This document shows, piece by piece, positions 54,353 through 62,313 of a stretch of DNA of 64,000 nt (positions are counted from its first letter, which is position 1; each line of letters opens with the position of its first letter). Source of the stretch: Actinomycetospora soli. Its GTDB lineage: Bacteria > Actinomycetota > Actinomycetes > Mycobacteriales > Pseudonocardiaceae. A program made the translations under genes and the position numbers. The stretch spans positions 62,001 to 126,000 of the forward strand of contig NZ_JAJNDA010000014.1 of assembly GCF_021026295.1 (NCBI RefSeq), read 5' to 3'. The notes under the pieces were generated by a model. That model was not told the origin of the DNA. It worked only from the letters and a program-made list of their open reading frames with translations, and did not search any database.

Positions 54353-55213
54353 ATGCGTTGGGTCCTGGGCGCGACGGAGCGCCACCGGCTCACCACGCTC
54401 GACCCGGAGCGCGACCACACCGAGATCGCGCGGACGAGCCTGGAGACCCTGCACGGACACCGGGCGCTCGTGCTGGCGATGTTCACGGTGTCGTTCATGA
54501 AGCAGGTCGCCGTCCCGACCATGGGCCGCATCCTGTGGCGGCGGGGCACCGGCGACATCATCACGGACACCGCGGGTCGCAACGACGACACCATCGTCTT
54601 CTTCGGCCGCTTCCTCGAGCACGGCCCGGACTCCCCGGAGGGCATCCGGTGGATCGAGCGGCTCAACGCGATCCACGCGCACTTCCCGATCCGGGACGAG
54701 GACTCGCTCTACACCCTCGGCACGCTCGCCCTCGACCCCGAGCAGATCGCGGCCGGCCTCGGGGCCCGCCCCTTCACCCGGGTCGAGCTCGAGGGACAGT
54801 GGCGGTTCTGGCGGGCGGTGGCCGTCCGGCAGCACCTGCGGGACATCCCGGGCAGCCGGGAGGAGCTCCGCACGTGGATGCACCGGTACGAGGAGCAGGA
54901 GTTCGCGCCGAGCGAGGCCGGACGGGCGGTGGCGGACGCGCTCGTGGAGGACTTCTCGCGCCGGGTCCTGCCGGCGCCGCTGCGTCCCTTCGGGCCGGAG
55001 GTCCTGGCGGCGATCTCCCCGGAGAACCTCCGGGTCACGCACGGGCTGCCCCGACCCCGGCCGGCCGTCACCGCCGCCGTGCGGGCGGTCGGGCGGGCCT
55101 ACCTCGACGGGGTCGCCGTGCGGCCGGTCCCGCGCGACCGCTCACTGGTCACCCTGTTCGACCGCCGCGGCGGCGCCTCCGGCCCCGACCGGCTCGGGTA
55201 CCGCAGCGTCTGA
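54353..55213 (+). CDS. Oxygenase MpaB/Lcp-type (DUF2236) family protein
   Basis: A 286-aa mainly helical protein of the MpaB/rubber-oxygenase superfamily: TLHGHRALVLAMFTVSFMKQVAVPTMGRILWRRGTGDI, RNDDTIVFFGRFLEHG, ERLNAIHAHFPIRDEDSLYTLGTLALDP and EGQWRFWRAVAVRQHLRDIP. The family includes fungal MpaB (cleaves a farnesyl chain) and Lcp (cleaves polyisoprene), both heme-dependent; H in NAIHAHFPI is a candidate ligand. ATG 54353 follows GGAGG. Divergent from its TetR regulator. Confidence 0.75.
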   Translation: MRWVLGATERHRLTTLDPERDHTEIARTSLETLHGHRALVLAMFTVSFMKQVAVPTMGRILWRRGTGDIITDTAGRNDDTIVFFGRFLEHGPDSPEGIRWIERLNAIHAHFPIRDEDSLYTLGTLALDPEQIAAGLGARPFTRVELEGQWRFWRAVAVRQHLRDIPGSREELRTWMHRYEEQEFAPSEAGRAVADALVEDFSRRVLPAPLRPFGPEVLAAISPENLRVTHGLPRPRPAVTAAVRAVGRAYLDGVAVRPVPRDRSLVTLFDRRGGASGPDRLGYRSV

Positions 55214-57120
55214 CCCGGGTCCGGGGCGGCCCGTCGTCGTGCGGTGGGATGGCGGGCATGCGCACCGTCCTCGTCGTCGGCATCGGAGCCGGCTCGCCCG
55301 GCCACCTCACGCTCGACGCCGTCGAGGCGCTCGCGTCGGTGGACGTCGTCCTGCTGCTGCACAAGCGCGGCGCCGCGGACGAGCTGACCGACGCGCGCAC
55401 CGCGCTCGCCGAGCGCTTCGCCCCGCAGGCGCGGATCGTCCGTCGGCAGGACGCGCACCGCGAGCGCGGCACGACCGAGGAGGGCCGCTACCTGCAGACG
55501 ACGCAGGAGTGGCGCGACGAGCGCCTCGCGCTCTACGAGGAGCTGATCGCCGGCGAGGTCCCCGACGGCGGGTCGGTCGCCCTGCTGGCCTGGGGGGACC
55601 CGGGCATCTACGACGGGACCGTCGACACCGTGGAGCGGATCGTCGAGCGCGGGAACGTCGACGTCGCGTGGACGGTGATCCCGGGGATCAGTGCCCCGGC
55701 GGCCCTGACCGCGGCGCACCGGGTGACGATGACCCGGACGGGACGACCCGCCGTCGTGACCCCCGCCCGGCAGGTCATCGCCGGCACCCCGGCCGAGCGT
55801 GCCGACCTCGTCGTCATGCTCGACGGGGCCGACCAGCACGGGGTCGACGCCCTGCCCGACGAGGCGACCGTCTACTGGGGCGCCTACCTGGGCACGCCCG
55901 ACGAGACGCTGATCGGCGGGCGCCTCGGCGACGTGCGGGACGAGATCCTGTCGACCCGGGCCGAGCTGCGGGAGCGCAAGGGCTGGATCATGGACACCTA
56001 CCTGGTCCGACGGGACTGAGACACTCCCCGTCGCCGCCGCTCGCCCCGCTCGCAGGCCCTGCTCCCAGCGCTCCTCCACCCGGCCGAACCGCCAGGTGGC
56101 GAGGGCGGCCGCCCAGGCGAGGACGAAGAGCCCGACGATCCAGAACCCGACGTCGTCGAGGGGCAGGGCAGCGAGCCGGGCGAGCGGTCCGTCGGTGATG
56201 CCGAGCTGGTCGACGACGATCGAGTTCAGCTCGATCAGGCCGACGACCAGCGCGACCACGACCGACAGCGACGTGATCGTGATGTTGTAGAAGACCTTGC
56301 GCACCGGGCGCATGAAGGCCCAGCCGTAGGCGAAGCACATGAACGCGCCGTCGAGCGCGTCGAAGAGGCTCATGCCCGCGGCGAAGAGGACCGGCAGGAC
56401 GAGCACGGCCCACCAGGGCAGGGTCGCGGCCGCGGCGCCGCCCGCGAGGACGAGCAGCGAGACCTCGGTGGCGGTGTCGAAACCGAGCCCGAAGAGCACG
56501 CCCACCGGGTACATGTGGCCGGGCCGGCGCACCGCCCGCGTCACGCGGCCGAGGACGCGGTTCATGAAGCCGCGCTCGTCGAGGTGGCGCTCGAGCTCGG
56601 CCTCGTCGTAGTCGCCGTGGCGCATCCGCCGGAAGATCCGCACGATCCCGACCAGGACCACGAGGTTGATCACGCCGATCAGGATCAGGAAGACGCCGCT
56701 CACGGCGGTGCCGACCAGGCCGCCGACGACCTTCAGCGGGGAGTCGTCGTCGCCGATCTGGCCGGCGACGGCGCGCACGCCGAGTCCGAGCAGCAGGACG
56801 AGGACGAACACGATCGTCGAGTGGCCGAGGGAGAACCAGAACCCGACCGTCAAGGGCCGGGGCCGGCTCCCGTCCTCGCCCCGATCGGCCAGCAGCGCGC
56901 GGGTCGTGTTGTCGATCGCCGCGATGTGGTCGGCGTCGAAGGCGTGCCGCACGCCGAGGAGGTAGGCGGTCAGGCCCACCCCGAGGCCGAACACGCCCGC
57001 GTCGCCGAGGGCGTACCGGTTCGGCGCGATCACGATGGCGAGGACGCCCCAGCCGACGACGTGGAGCAGCAGCACGAACCCGGTCATCCCGGCGACGGAA
57101 CGCTTCTCCGGCCACGACAT
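55099..57120 (-). CDS. HoxN/NixA-type nickel/cobalt transporter with abnormal antisense read-through tail
   Basis: The first 360 residues (57120 to about 56040) are a complete NiCoT permease: signature RHAFDADHIAAIDNTTR in TM2, GLGFDTATE, AGMSLFDALDGAFM, about eight spans, ending WRFGRVEERWEQGL where homologues stop. In this frame no stop occurs until 55099, adding some 310 residues opposite cobF; they are low-complexity Arg/Ala/Gly antisense sequence with no domain. Frame-alternative stops lie near 55988, so a small indel may have removed the normal end. Imports Co2+/Ni2+; Co2+ is favoured by the cobF neighbour. Confidence 0.8.
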   Translation of the reverse strand: MSWPEKRSVAGMTGFVLLLHVVGWGVLAIVIAPNRYALGDAGVFGLGVGLTAYLLGVRHAFDADHIAAIDNTTRALLADRGEDGSRPRPLTVGFWFSLGHSTIVFVLVLLLGLGVRAVAGQIGDDDSPLKVVGGLVGTAVSGVFLILIGVINLVVLVGIVRIFRRMRHGDYDEAELERHLDERGFMNRVLGRVTRAVRRPGHMYPVGVLFGLGFDTATEVSLLVLAGGAAAATLPWWAVLVLPVLFAAGMSLFDALDGAFMCFAYGWAFMRPVRKVFYNITITSLSVVVALVVGLIELNSIVVDQLGITDGPLARLAALPLDDVGFWIVGLFVLAWAAALATWRFGRVEERWEQGLRAGRAAATGSVSVPSDQVGVHDPALALPQLGPGRQDLVPHVAEAPADQRLVGRAQVGAPVDGRLVGQGVDPVLVGPVEHDDEVGTLGRGAGDDLPGGGHDGGSSRPGHRHPVRRGQGRRGTDPRDHRPRDVDVPALDDPLHGVDGPVVDARVPPGQQGDRPAVGDLAGDQLLVEREALVAPLLRRLQVAALLGRAALAVRVLPTDDPRLRGEALGERGARVGQLVRGAALVQQQDDVHRRERLDGVEREVAGRAGSDADDEDGAHARHPTARRRAAPDPGQTLRYPSRSGPEAPPRRSNRVTSERSRGTGRTATPSR
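55258..56019 (+). CDS. cobF: Precorrin-6A synthase (deacetylating)
   Basis: A 253-aa SAM methyltransferase of the tetrapyrrole methylase fold: VVGIGAGSPGHLTLDAVEAL, DVVLLLHKRG, LLAWGDPGIYDGTVDTVERIV, TVIPGISAPAALTAAHRVTMTRTG and RKGWIMDTYLVRRD. CobF performs the C-1 methylation with release of acetate in aerobic cobalamin synthesis. ATG 55258 taken (ATG 55249 also possible). No other cob genes are in the window. The stop overlaps the antisense tail of the NiCoT gene. Confidence 0.9.
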   Translation: MRTVLVVGIGAGSPGHLTLDAVEALASVDVVLLLHKRGAADELTDARTALAERFAPQARIVRRQDAHRERGTTEEGRYLQTTQEWRDERLALYEELIAGEVPDGGSVALLAWGDPGIYDGTVDTVERIVERGNVDVAWTVIPGISAPAALTAAHRVTMTRTGRPAVVTPARQVIAGTPAERADLVVMLDGADQHGVDALPDEATVYWGAYLGTPDETLIGGRLGDVRDEILSTRAELRERKGWIMDTYLVRRD

Positions 57121-57302
57121 CGCGAAGCGACGGGCGTGGGCGGGCGCGGTGGCGGTCACGGGACGGGAGGGTCGCCCGGTCGGGTCGCAGATGCAAGACG
57201 ACTGCAGGTGGGCATGTCCGGCAATGACGCCCGGTGGGCGTCGGTGTCCGGAAATCCGCGGCCGCATCACCCGGTCGGCCCCTGCCCGACGGGCCAGTGA
57301 CG

Positions 57303-58037
57303 TCAGCTGCCGAGATCGCGGGCCGAGCGTGCGCCCTGCGCCCGCAACCAGGCGACGAGGTCGTCGGCGCCCTCCTCCCGGGCGGCGTCGAGGGGCGTGC
57401 CGTCGGACCACGGCGGCACGTGGTCGGGGTCGGCGCCGGCGGCGAGGAGCAGTTCCGCGGTACTGCGGCGTCCGCCGTGGCAGGCGCCCCAGAGCGCGGC
57501 GCCGATCTCGTCGCCCGTCGCGCCGGCCGCGAGGGCGGCGTGGACCCGGTCGTCGAGGCCGAGCGTGGCGGCGTCGATCAGCGTCGTCGTCGCGCCGCGC
57601 TCGAGGAGGCGTCGGGCGGCCGCCCACTGCGCGAACCCCCGCGCGTCCGCGATCGGGGAGCCGCCGCCCAGGACGGCGCCGGGCGCCTCGATGTCCGCTC
57701 CCGCGTCGAGCAGCGCGTCGAGGGCCTCGACGTCGTCGCAGCTCGCGGCCCAGTGCAGCGGGGTCTCCTCGTGCGGGCCGGCGAAGCGGGCGTCGACGTC
57801 GGCACCGTGCTCGACGAGCAGCGCGATCGTCGCGGCGACCCGGGGGTGGTGTCCGGGCCAGTCGGTGGCCACGTGCAGGAGGGTGCGCGACGTCGGCTGC
57901 GGCGTCGACGCCTCGATCCGGTCCGCGGCGAGCCCGGGGTGCTCCTCCAGCAGCCGCCGGAGCGCGGTCAGGTCGCCGCGCCGCACGGCCTCGGTCGCCG
58001 CGACCGCGACCGGGTCGCCGGCGGGGATCGTCGTCAC
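57303..58037 (-). CDS. Ankyrin-repeat protein
   Basis: A 244-aa protein with about five ankyrin-like repeats: DLTALRRLLEEHPGLAADR, TLLHVATDWPGHHPRVAATIALLVEHGADVDAR, TPLHWAASCDDVEALDALLDAGADIEAP and TAELLLAAGADPDHVPPWSDGTPLDAAREEGADDLVAWL. No catalytic domain and no signal peptide; a cytoplasmic protein-binding scaffold by family knowledge. Partner unknown. Between NiCoT and the peptide-type ABC genes, own transcript likely. Confidence 0.88.
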   Translation of the reverse strand: MTTIPAGDPVAVAATEAVRRGDLTALRRLLEEHPGLAADRIEASTPQPTSRTLLHVATDWPGHHPRVAATIALLVEHGADVDARFAGPHEETPLHWAASCDDVEALDALLDAGADIEAPGAVLGGGSPIADARGFAQWAAARRLLERGATTTLIDAATLGLDDRVHAALAAGATGDEIGAALWGACHGGRRSTAELLLAAGADPDHVPPWSDGTPLDAAREEGADDLVAWLRAQGARSARDLGS

Positions 58038-58109
58038 GCGGGCAGCGTCCCACGGGCGGGGGCGGGCCGATCACCAATACTTCACCACCTGCTGAGATGA
58101 TCCTCGATC

Positions 58110-59606
58110 GTGAGAGCCCTCGCGCCGGTCGTCGTCGTCCTCGCCCTCCTGCTGTCCGCCTGCGGCGGGTCGCCCGCCGGGGAGGGCGGGACGGCCGTCG
58201 CCCTGCAGTTCCCGCCGCGCGCGGGCTACGCCTTCGACGCCGACGACGGCGGGTTGCTGACGAAGCTCGGGGTCGCCGAGCCGCTCGTGGCGCTCGACCC
58301 GCGCGGGAACCCGGTGCCGGGCCTCGCGACCTCCTGGGCCCAGGACGGCACCACGTGGCGGTTCGCGCTGCGCGAGGGCGTGCGGTTCCACGACGGTGCC
58401 GCACTCGACGCGAACGCCGTGGTCACGGCCCTGACCTACGTGCTCGGCCGCCCCGCCCCGCCGCGGGCGATCACCGACATCGGCCTGCAGGTCGCGGCCG
58501 ACGGACCGATGACCGTCCGCGCCACCACGACCGCGCCCGACCCGGTCCTGCCCCTGCGGCTGAGCTCGGGGTCCACCTCGATCCTCTCGCCGGCGGCCTA
58601 CCGGGGCGGCGGGCAGCCGTCGCCGGTGAACACGGCGACCGGGCCGCTGCGCATGACCGAGGCCCGCGGCACCGAGGGCGCGACGCTGGAGCGGTTCGAC
58701 GGCTACTGGGGCGAGCGGGCGCGCTCCGCGCGCGTCGACGTCCGGTACGTGGGCGATCCGCAGACCCGCGAGCTGGCCCTGCGCTCGGGCGACGTCGGGT
58801 ACACCGAGGGCCTGCCGGAGACCTCCCGGGCCGGGCTCCGGGCCGACCCGTCGGTGACCTTCAGCGAGTTCCCGTCGGCGCGCACGATCCTGCTGCAGCT
58901 CAACCAGTCCGCGGCGCCCTTCGCCGACGTGCGCGTGCGGCGCGCGGTGACCGCCGCGCTCGACCGGAACGTCCTCGCGCAGGCCCTCGGCGGGGCCGCC
59001 GCGCCGGCGTCCGACCTGTTCGGGCCCGCCGTGCCCTACGGGTCGACGCAGGCCCCGCCGCCCGCCGACGTGCCGGCGGCCCGCGCCCTGCTCGCCGAGG
59101 CCGGGCACGGCCCGCAGAACCCGCTGCGCGTGCGCCTCTGGACCTTCCCCAATCGCCCGGAGCTGCCGGTCCTCGCCCAGGCGATCGCCGCGCAGTTGCA
59201 GGCTGCGGGCATCACCACCGACATCACGGTGGGGGAGTACGACGCGCAGGAGCCCGAGGTCCTCGCGGGTCGCTATGACATGTTCCTGAACTCGCGCAGC
59301 TACCTGTCCGACTACCCGGACGCCGCGAGCACGCTGACCTCGGACTACACCTCCGGCGGCGCCTACGCGATCGACCGGTACCGCTCGCCCGCCTTCGACG
59401 CCCTGATGGCGCAGCTGGGCGCCGTGACCGACACGGACGCGCGGGCGCGCATCTACCGACAGGCGGCGGCGATGCTGGTCACCGACGCCGTGGGCGTGCC
59501 GATCGTCCACCCGCGCAACACCGCCGTGGAGAAGGGCGTGACCGGCTTCGTCGCCGACCCGCTGGACCTCCGGCCCGTGCTCCCGGCCCTCGCCCCGGCC
59601 GGGTGA
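58110..59606 (+). CDS. ABC transporter substrate-binding lipoprotein (family 5, peptide/nickel type)
   Basis: A 498-aa SBP: signal MRALAPVVVVLALLLSAC with lipobox LLSAC (C18), LGVAEPLVALDPRGNPVPGLATSWAQDGTTWRFALREGVRFHDG, SPAAYRG, NTATGPLRMTEARG, LALRSGDVGYTEGLPETSRAGL and RAVTAALDRNVLAQAL. Family 5 proteins bind oligopeptides, nickel chelates or opines. Located upstream of two coupled permeases; the nickel/cobalt permease 1 kb away makes a metal-chelate ligand worth testing. GTG start. Confidence 0.9.
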   Translation: MRALAPVVVVLALLLSACGGSPAGEGGTAVALQFPPRAGYAFDADDGGLLTKLGVAEPLVALDPRGNPVPGLATSWAQDGTTWRFALREGVRFHDGAALDANAVVTALTYVLGRPAPPRAITDIGLQVAADGPMTVRATTTAPDPVLPLRLSSGSTSILSPAAYRGGGQPSPVNTATGPLRMTEARGTEGATLERFDGYWGERARSARVDVRYVGDPQTRELALRSGDVGYTEGLPETSRAGLRADPSVTFSEFPSARTILLQLNQSAAPFADVRVRRAVTAALDRNVLAQALGGAAAPASDLFGPAVPYGSTQAPPPADVPAARALLAEAGHGPQNPLRVRLWTFPNRPELPVLAQAIAAQLQAAGITTDITVGEYDAQEPEVLAGRYDMFLNSRSYLSDYPDAASTLTSDYTSGGAYAIDRYRSPAFDALMAQLGAVTDTDARARIYRQAAAMLVTDAVGVPIVHPRNTAVEKGVTGFVADPLDLRPVLPALAPAG

Positions 59607-60562
59607 CCGGACTCCTCCCGGTGGCTCACCCCGTCGCGGCGCTCGCCCTGAGGCGCCTGGCGCTCGTCCCGCCGGTCCTGCTCGTCGCGTCGGCGGTCGT
59701 GTTCTGCCTGCCGCGGCTGCTCGGCGGGAACGTCACGCGCTCGGTGATCCGGTCGCGCAGTCTCGCCTCGGCGCCCGACCCGGCCGCCGAGGCGCGGCTG
59801 GCCGCCGAGCTCGGCCTGGACCGGCCGCTGCGCGAGCAGTACCTCGCCTGGCTCGCCGGGGCGCTGCGCGGCGACCTCGGGCGGTCCTTCACGACGAGGG
59901 CGCCGGTCGCGCCGGACGTCCTCGGCGCGACCGGGGTCTCGGGGGTGCTCGCGCTGCTCGCGCTGGCGGTGGCCCTGGCCGTCGGTCTCCCGGCCGGGGT
60001 GCTGGCGGCCGACCGGCCGGGGCGGGTCGTCGACCGGGCCGTCGACCGGGTCGGCGCGGTCGCGCTCGCGGTCCCCGAGTTCGTGGTGGGGCCGGCCCTC
60101 GTGCTGGTGGTCGCGGTGTGGGCCGGGTGGTTGCCCGCGCTCGGCTGGGGCACGGCGGACCGCGCGGTGCTGCCCGTGCTGACGCTCGCGCTCTTCCCGG
60201 CCGCGCTCGCCGCCCGCCTGGTCCGCGCCGAGACGCGGGTCGCCCTGGCGCACCCGTCGACCGCGACCGCGGTGGCCAAGGGACTGTCCCGACGACGGGT
60301 GCTCGGGGTCCACGTGCTCCCGCGCTCGCTGACCGCGGTGCTGGCCGAGGCCGGGCCGTTCCTGACCGGCACGCTCGGCGGGGCCGTGGTGGTCGAGGTC
60401 GTGTTCGACGTCCCCGGGCTCGGCCGGACGCTCGCGGAGGCCATCGGCTCGCGGGACCTGCCGACGATCCAGGCGGGGCTCGTCGTCGTGCTCGCCGTGG
60501 CGATGCTCCTGACCCTCGCGACCGAGCTCGCGGGCCGGGCGCTGGACCCGAGGTCGCGGTGA
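59603..60562 (+). CDS. ABC transporter permease, DppB/NikB type
   Basis: A 319-aa permease with six spans: N-terminal ALRRLALVPPVLLVASAVVFCLPRLLGG, LAAELGLDRPLREQYLAWLAGALRGDLGRSF (DppB family), and the EAA loop region ATAVAKGLSRRRVLGVHVLPRSL. GTG 59603 overlaps the SBP stop (GTGA); its own stop overlaps the second permease (GTGA). Confidence 0.92.
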   Translation: MTGLLPVAHPVAALALRRLALVPPVLLVASAVVFCLPRLLGGNVTRSVIRSRSLASAPDPAAEARLAAELGLDRPLREQYLAWLAGALRGDLGRSFTTRAPVAPDVLGATGVSGVLALLALAVALAVGLPAGVLAADRPGRVVDRAVDRVGAVALAVPEFVVGPALVLVVAVWAGWLPALGWGTADRAVLPVLTLALFPAALAARLVRAETRVALAHPSTATAVAKGLSRRRVLGVHVLPRSLTAVLAEAGPFLTGTLGGAVVVEVVFDVPGLGRTLAEAIGSRDLPTIQAGLVVVLAVAMLLTLATELAGRALDPRSR

Positions 60563-61332
60563 GGGTCCTGCTCGTCGTCGTGGTCGCGGCGCTCGGTGTG
60601 GTCGAGTGGCCCACGGACGCGACGGACGTCGCGAACCGGCTCGACCCGCCGTCGGGACGGCACCTGCTGGGGACCGACCAGCTGGGCCGGGACGTGCTGG
60701 CGCGGGTGCTGGGCGGCATCCGGTGGACGGTCGGGCTCGGGTTCGGCGCGGCCGTCGTCAGCCTCGTGATCGGGGTCGGGGTCGGGCTGCTGACGGGGTG
60801 GCTGGACGGGACGCGGGCGCGGATCGTGGGGACGCTCGTGCAGTCGGTGGTCGACCTCGTCGTCGCCGTGCCGACGCTGCTGGTGGGGCTGGTCGTGGCG
60901 GCGCTCCTCGGGCCGGGGCTGACGCCCGCGGTGCTCGCGCTCGTGGTCCTGGGGTGGGCGCCGTTCGCGCGGCTGGCGCACCGGCTCACCGTCGCGGCGC
61001 GGGCCGAGGGCTGGGTGCTGGCGGCACGCTCGCTCGGGGCCGGACCGACGTGGATCCTGCGGGTGCACGTGCTGCCCGCGATCGCCGAGCCGCTCCGCGC
61101 GGCGTTCACCGCCCGCTTCGTGGGCGCGATGCTGACGCTCGCGGGCCTGTCGTTCCTGGGGCTGGGGGTGCAGCCGCCGACCCCGGAGTGGGGCGCCATG
61201 CTCGCCGAGGGGCGGACGGCCGTGTTCTCGGCGCCGTGGCTCGTGGTGGCGCCGGCCGGGGCGTTGGTGCTGGTGGCCGGACTGGTCAGCCGACCTCGCC
61301 GCGTCGTCGGGCCCGGATCAGCCGGGCGATGA
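60559..61332 (+). CDS. ABC transporter permease, DppC/NikC type
   Basis: A 257-aa permease: RLDPPSGRHLLGTDQLGRDVLARVLGG is the DppC-family entry motif and RAEGWVLAARSLGAGPTWILRVHVLPAI is the EAA loop contacting an ATPase; LSFLGLGVQPPTPEWGAML is near the end. The N-terminus is shorter than usual. No ATP-binding subunit follows; the gene runs into a remnant of another permease on the opposite strand, so the ATPases are lost or encoded elsewhere. Confidence 0.92.
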   Translation: MRVLLVVVVAALGVVEWPTDATDVANRLDPPSGRHLLGTDQLGRDVLARVLGGIRWTVGLGFGAAVVSLVIGVGVGLLTGWLDGTRARIVGTLVQSVVDLVVAVPTLLVGLVVAALLGPGLTPAVLALVVLGWAPFARLAHRLTVAARAEGWVLAARSLGAGPTWILRVHVLPAIAEPLRAAFTARFVGAMLTLAGLSFLGLGVQPPTPEWGAMLAEGRTAVFSAPWLVVAPAGALVLVAGLVSRPRRVVGPGSAGR

Positions 61333-61393
61333 GCAGCGGCGCCCCGGAGACCGCCGTGACCACCCCGACCGGCCACACCGGCACCGGCCGAGC
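61286..61393 (-). pseudogene. Remnant of a FecCD-type iron-siderophore ABC permease C-terminus
   Basis: Read on the minus strand, 61393 down to the TGA at 61286-61288 gives ARPVPVWPVGVVTAVSGAPLLIARLIRARRRGEVG, matching the conserved PVGVVTALVGAPFF-like end of FecCD permeases. Upstream sequence does not continue the family and no start exists. It overlaps the last 47 bp of the NikC-type permease in opposite orientation, suggesting a breakpoint where the ABC cluster replaced most of a siderophore-uptake gene. Confidence 0.5.
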
Positions 61394-61472
61394 CGGGCCG
61401 TGACCGGCCGGACGAAACACGGCGTCATCCGGACGCAGCCATCGGGAAACACGCGCTTGCCAGGGTCGACGC

Positions 61473-62300
61473 GTGCCCGAACTCCCCGTCGCCGACGCCC
61501 ACCGCCATCTCGGCGTGCTGCCCTCCTACCCGTTCTACGGCGGCCCGCCCGTCAATCCGGACATCGGCGCGCGGGAGACGATCGACCAGCTGCGCGAGGA
61601 CCTCGACGCGGAGGGGACCGAGCTCGCCGTCGTCATCCCGAACTACGGCGTGCCCGACCCCGGTCCGTCGTTCGCGCTGAACGAGCTCGTGCTCGAGGCG
61701 GCGGCCAAGGACGACCGCCTCCGGGCCGGTATCTGGGCCTCGCCCCGCCCGCAGGACGCGGCCGAGACCGCGAAGGCGCTCGAGCTGGCCGCCGAGGACC
61801 CGGTCCGTGTCATCAAGATCAGTTTCCTGCTCGGCGGGTCCGCGACGGACCCGGCGTGCAGTCCGCAGCTCGACGCGATCTTCGAGACCGCCCGGCGCCA
61901 CGACCGCGTGGTCCACGTCCACACCTCGCCCGGTGCGGCCTCCGACATCGACCAGGTCGGCGAGCTGGTCGAGCGCTACGCCGACGACGTGAAGCTGCAC
62001 CTGGTGCACCTCGGCGGCGGGATGAGTGGCCACATCAAGCTGGTCGGCGGCCGGTTCTTCGAGTGGATCGCGGCCGGCAAGCAGGTCTACACCGACACCA
62101 GCTGGGCCATCGGGTTCGCCCCGCGGTGGCTCGCCGCCGAGATCGAGCGCCGGGGGACCGGGCACGACCGCGTGCTGTTCGCGAGCGACGAGCCCTGGGG
62201 CGACCGGATCGGCGAGCTGGTGCGCCTGCAGGCCGCCATGGGCGACGGCGAGCTGGGCCGGCTCACGCTCGCGGAGAACGCGCGGGCGCTCTACGCGTGA
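61473..62300 (+). CDS. Amidohydrolase family protein (PF04909-like)
   Basis: A 275-aa TIM-barrel hydrolase: VADAHRHLGVLPSYPF (metal-binding HxH), VIKISFLLGG, HDRVVHVHTSPGA, LHLVHLGGGMSGH, TSWAIGFAPRWLA and LFASDEPWGD (acid ligand). ACMSD/4-oxalomesaconate-hydratase-like metal site; decarboxylase or hydrolase not decidable. GTG start 61473. Standalone gene. Confidence 0.83.
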   Translation: MPELPVADAHRHLGVLPSYPFYGGPPVNPDIGARETIDQLREDLDAEGTELAVVIPNYGVPDPGPSFALNELVLEAAAKDDRLRAGIWASPRPQDAAETAKALELAAEDPVRVIKISFLLGGSATDPACSPQLDAIFETARRHDRVVHVHTSPGAASDIDQVGELVERYADDVKLHLVHLGGGMSGHIKLVGGRFFEWIAAGKQVYTDTSWAIGFAPRWLAAEIERRGTGHDRVLFASDEPWGDRIGELVRLQAAMGDGELGRLTLAENARALYA

Positions 62301-62313
62301 CGGGGAGAGGCCG

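Noticed and set aside
57121-57302. Cobalamin or nickel riboswitch upstream of the cobalt/nickel permease
   Set aside because: I searched by eye for a B12-box-like GCCACTG with the expected upstream elements on the minus strand and found no consistent set. Only TGCA steps 11 bp apart are visible, which is not enough.
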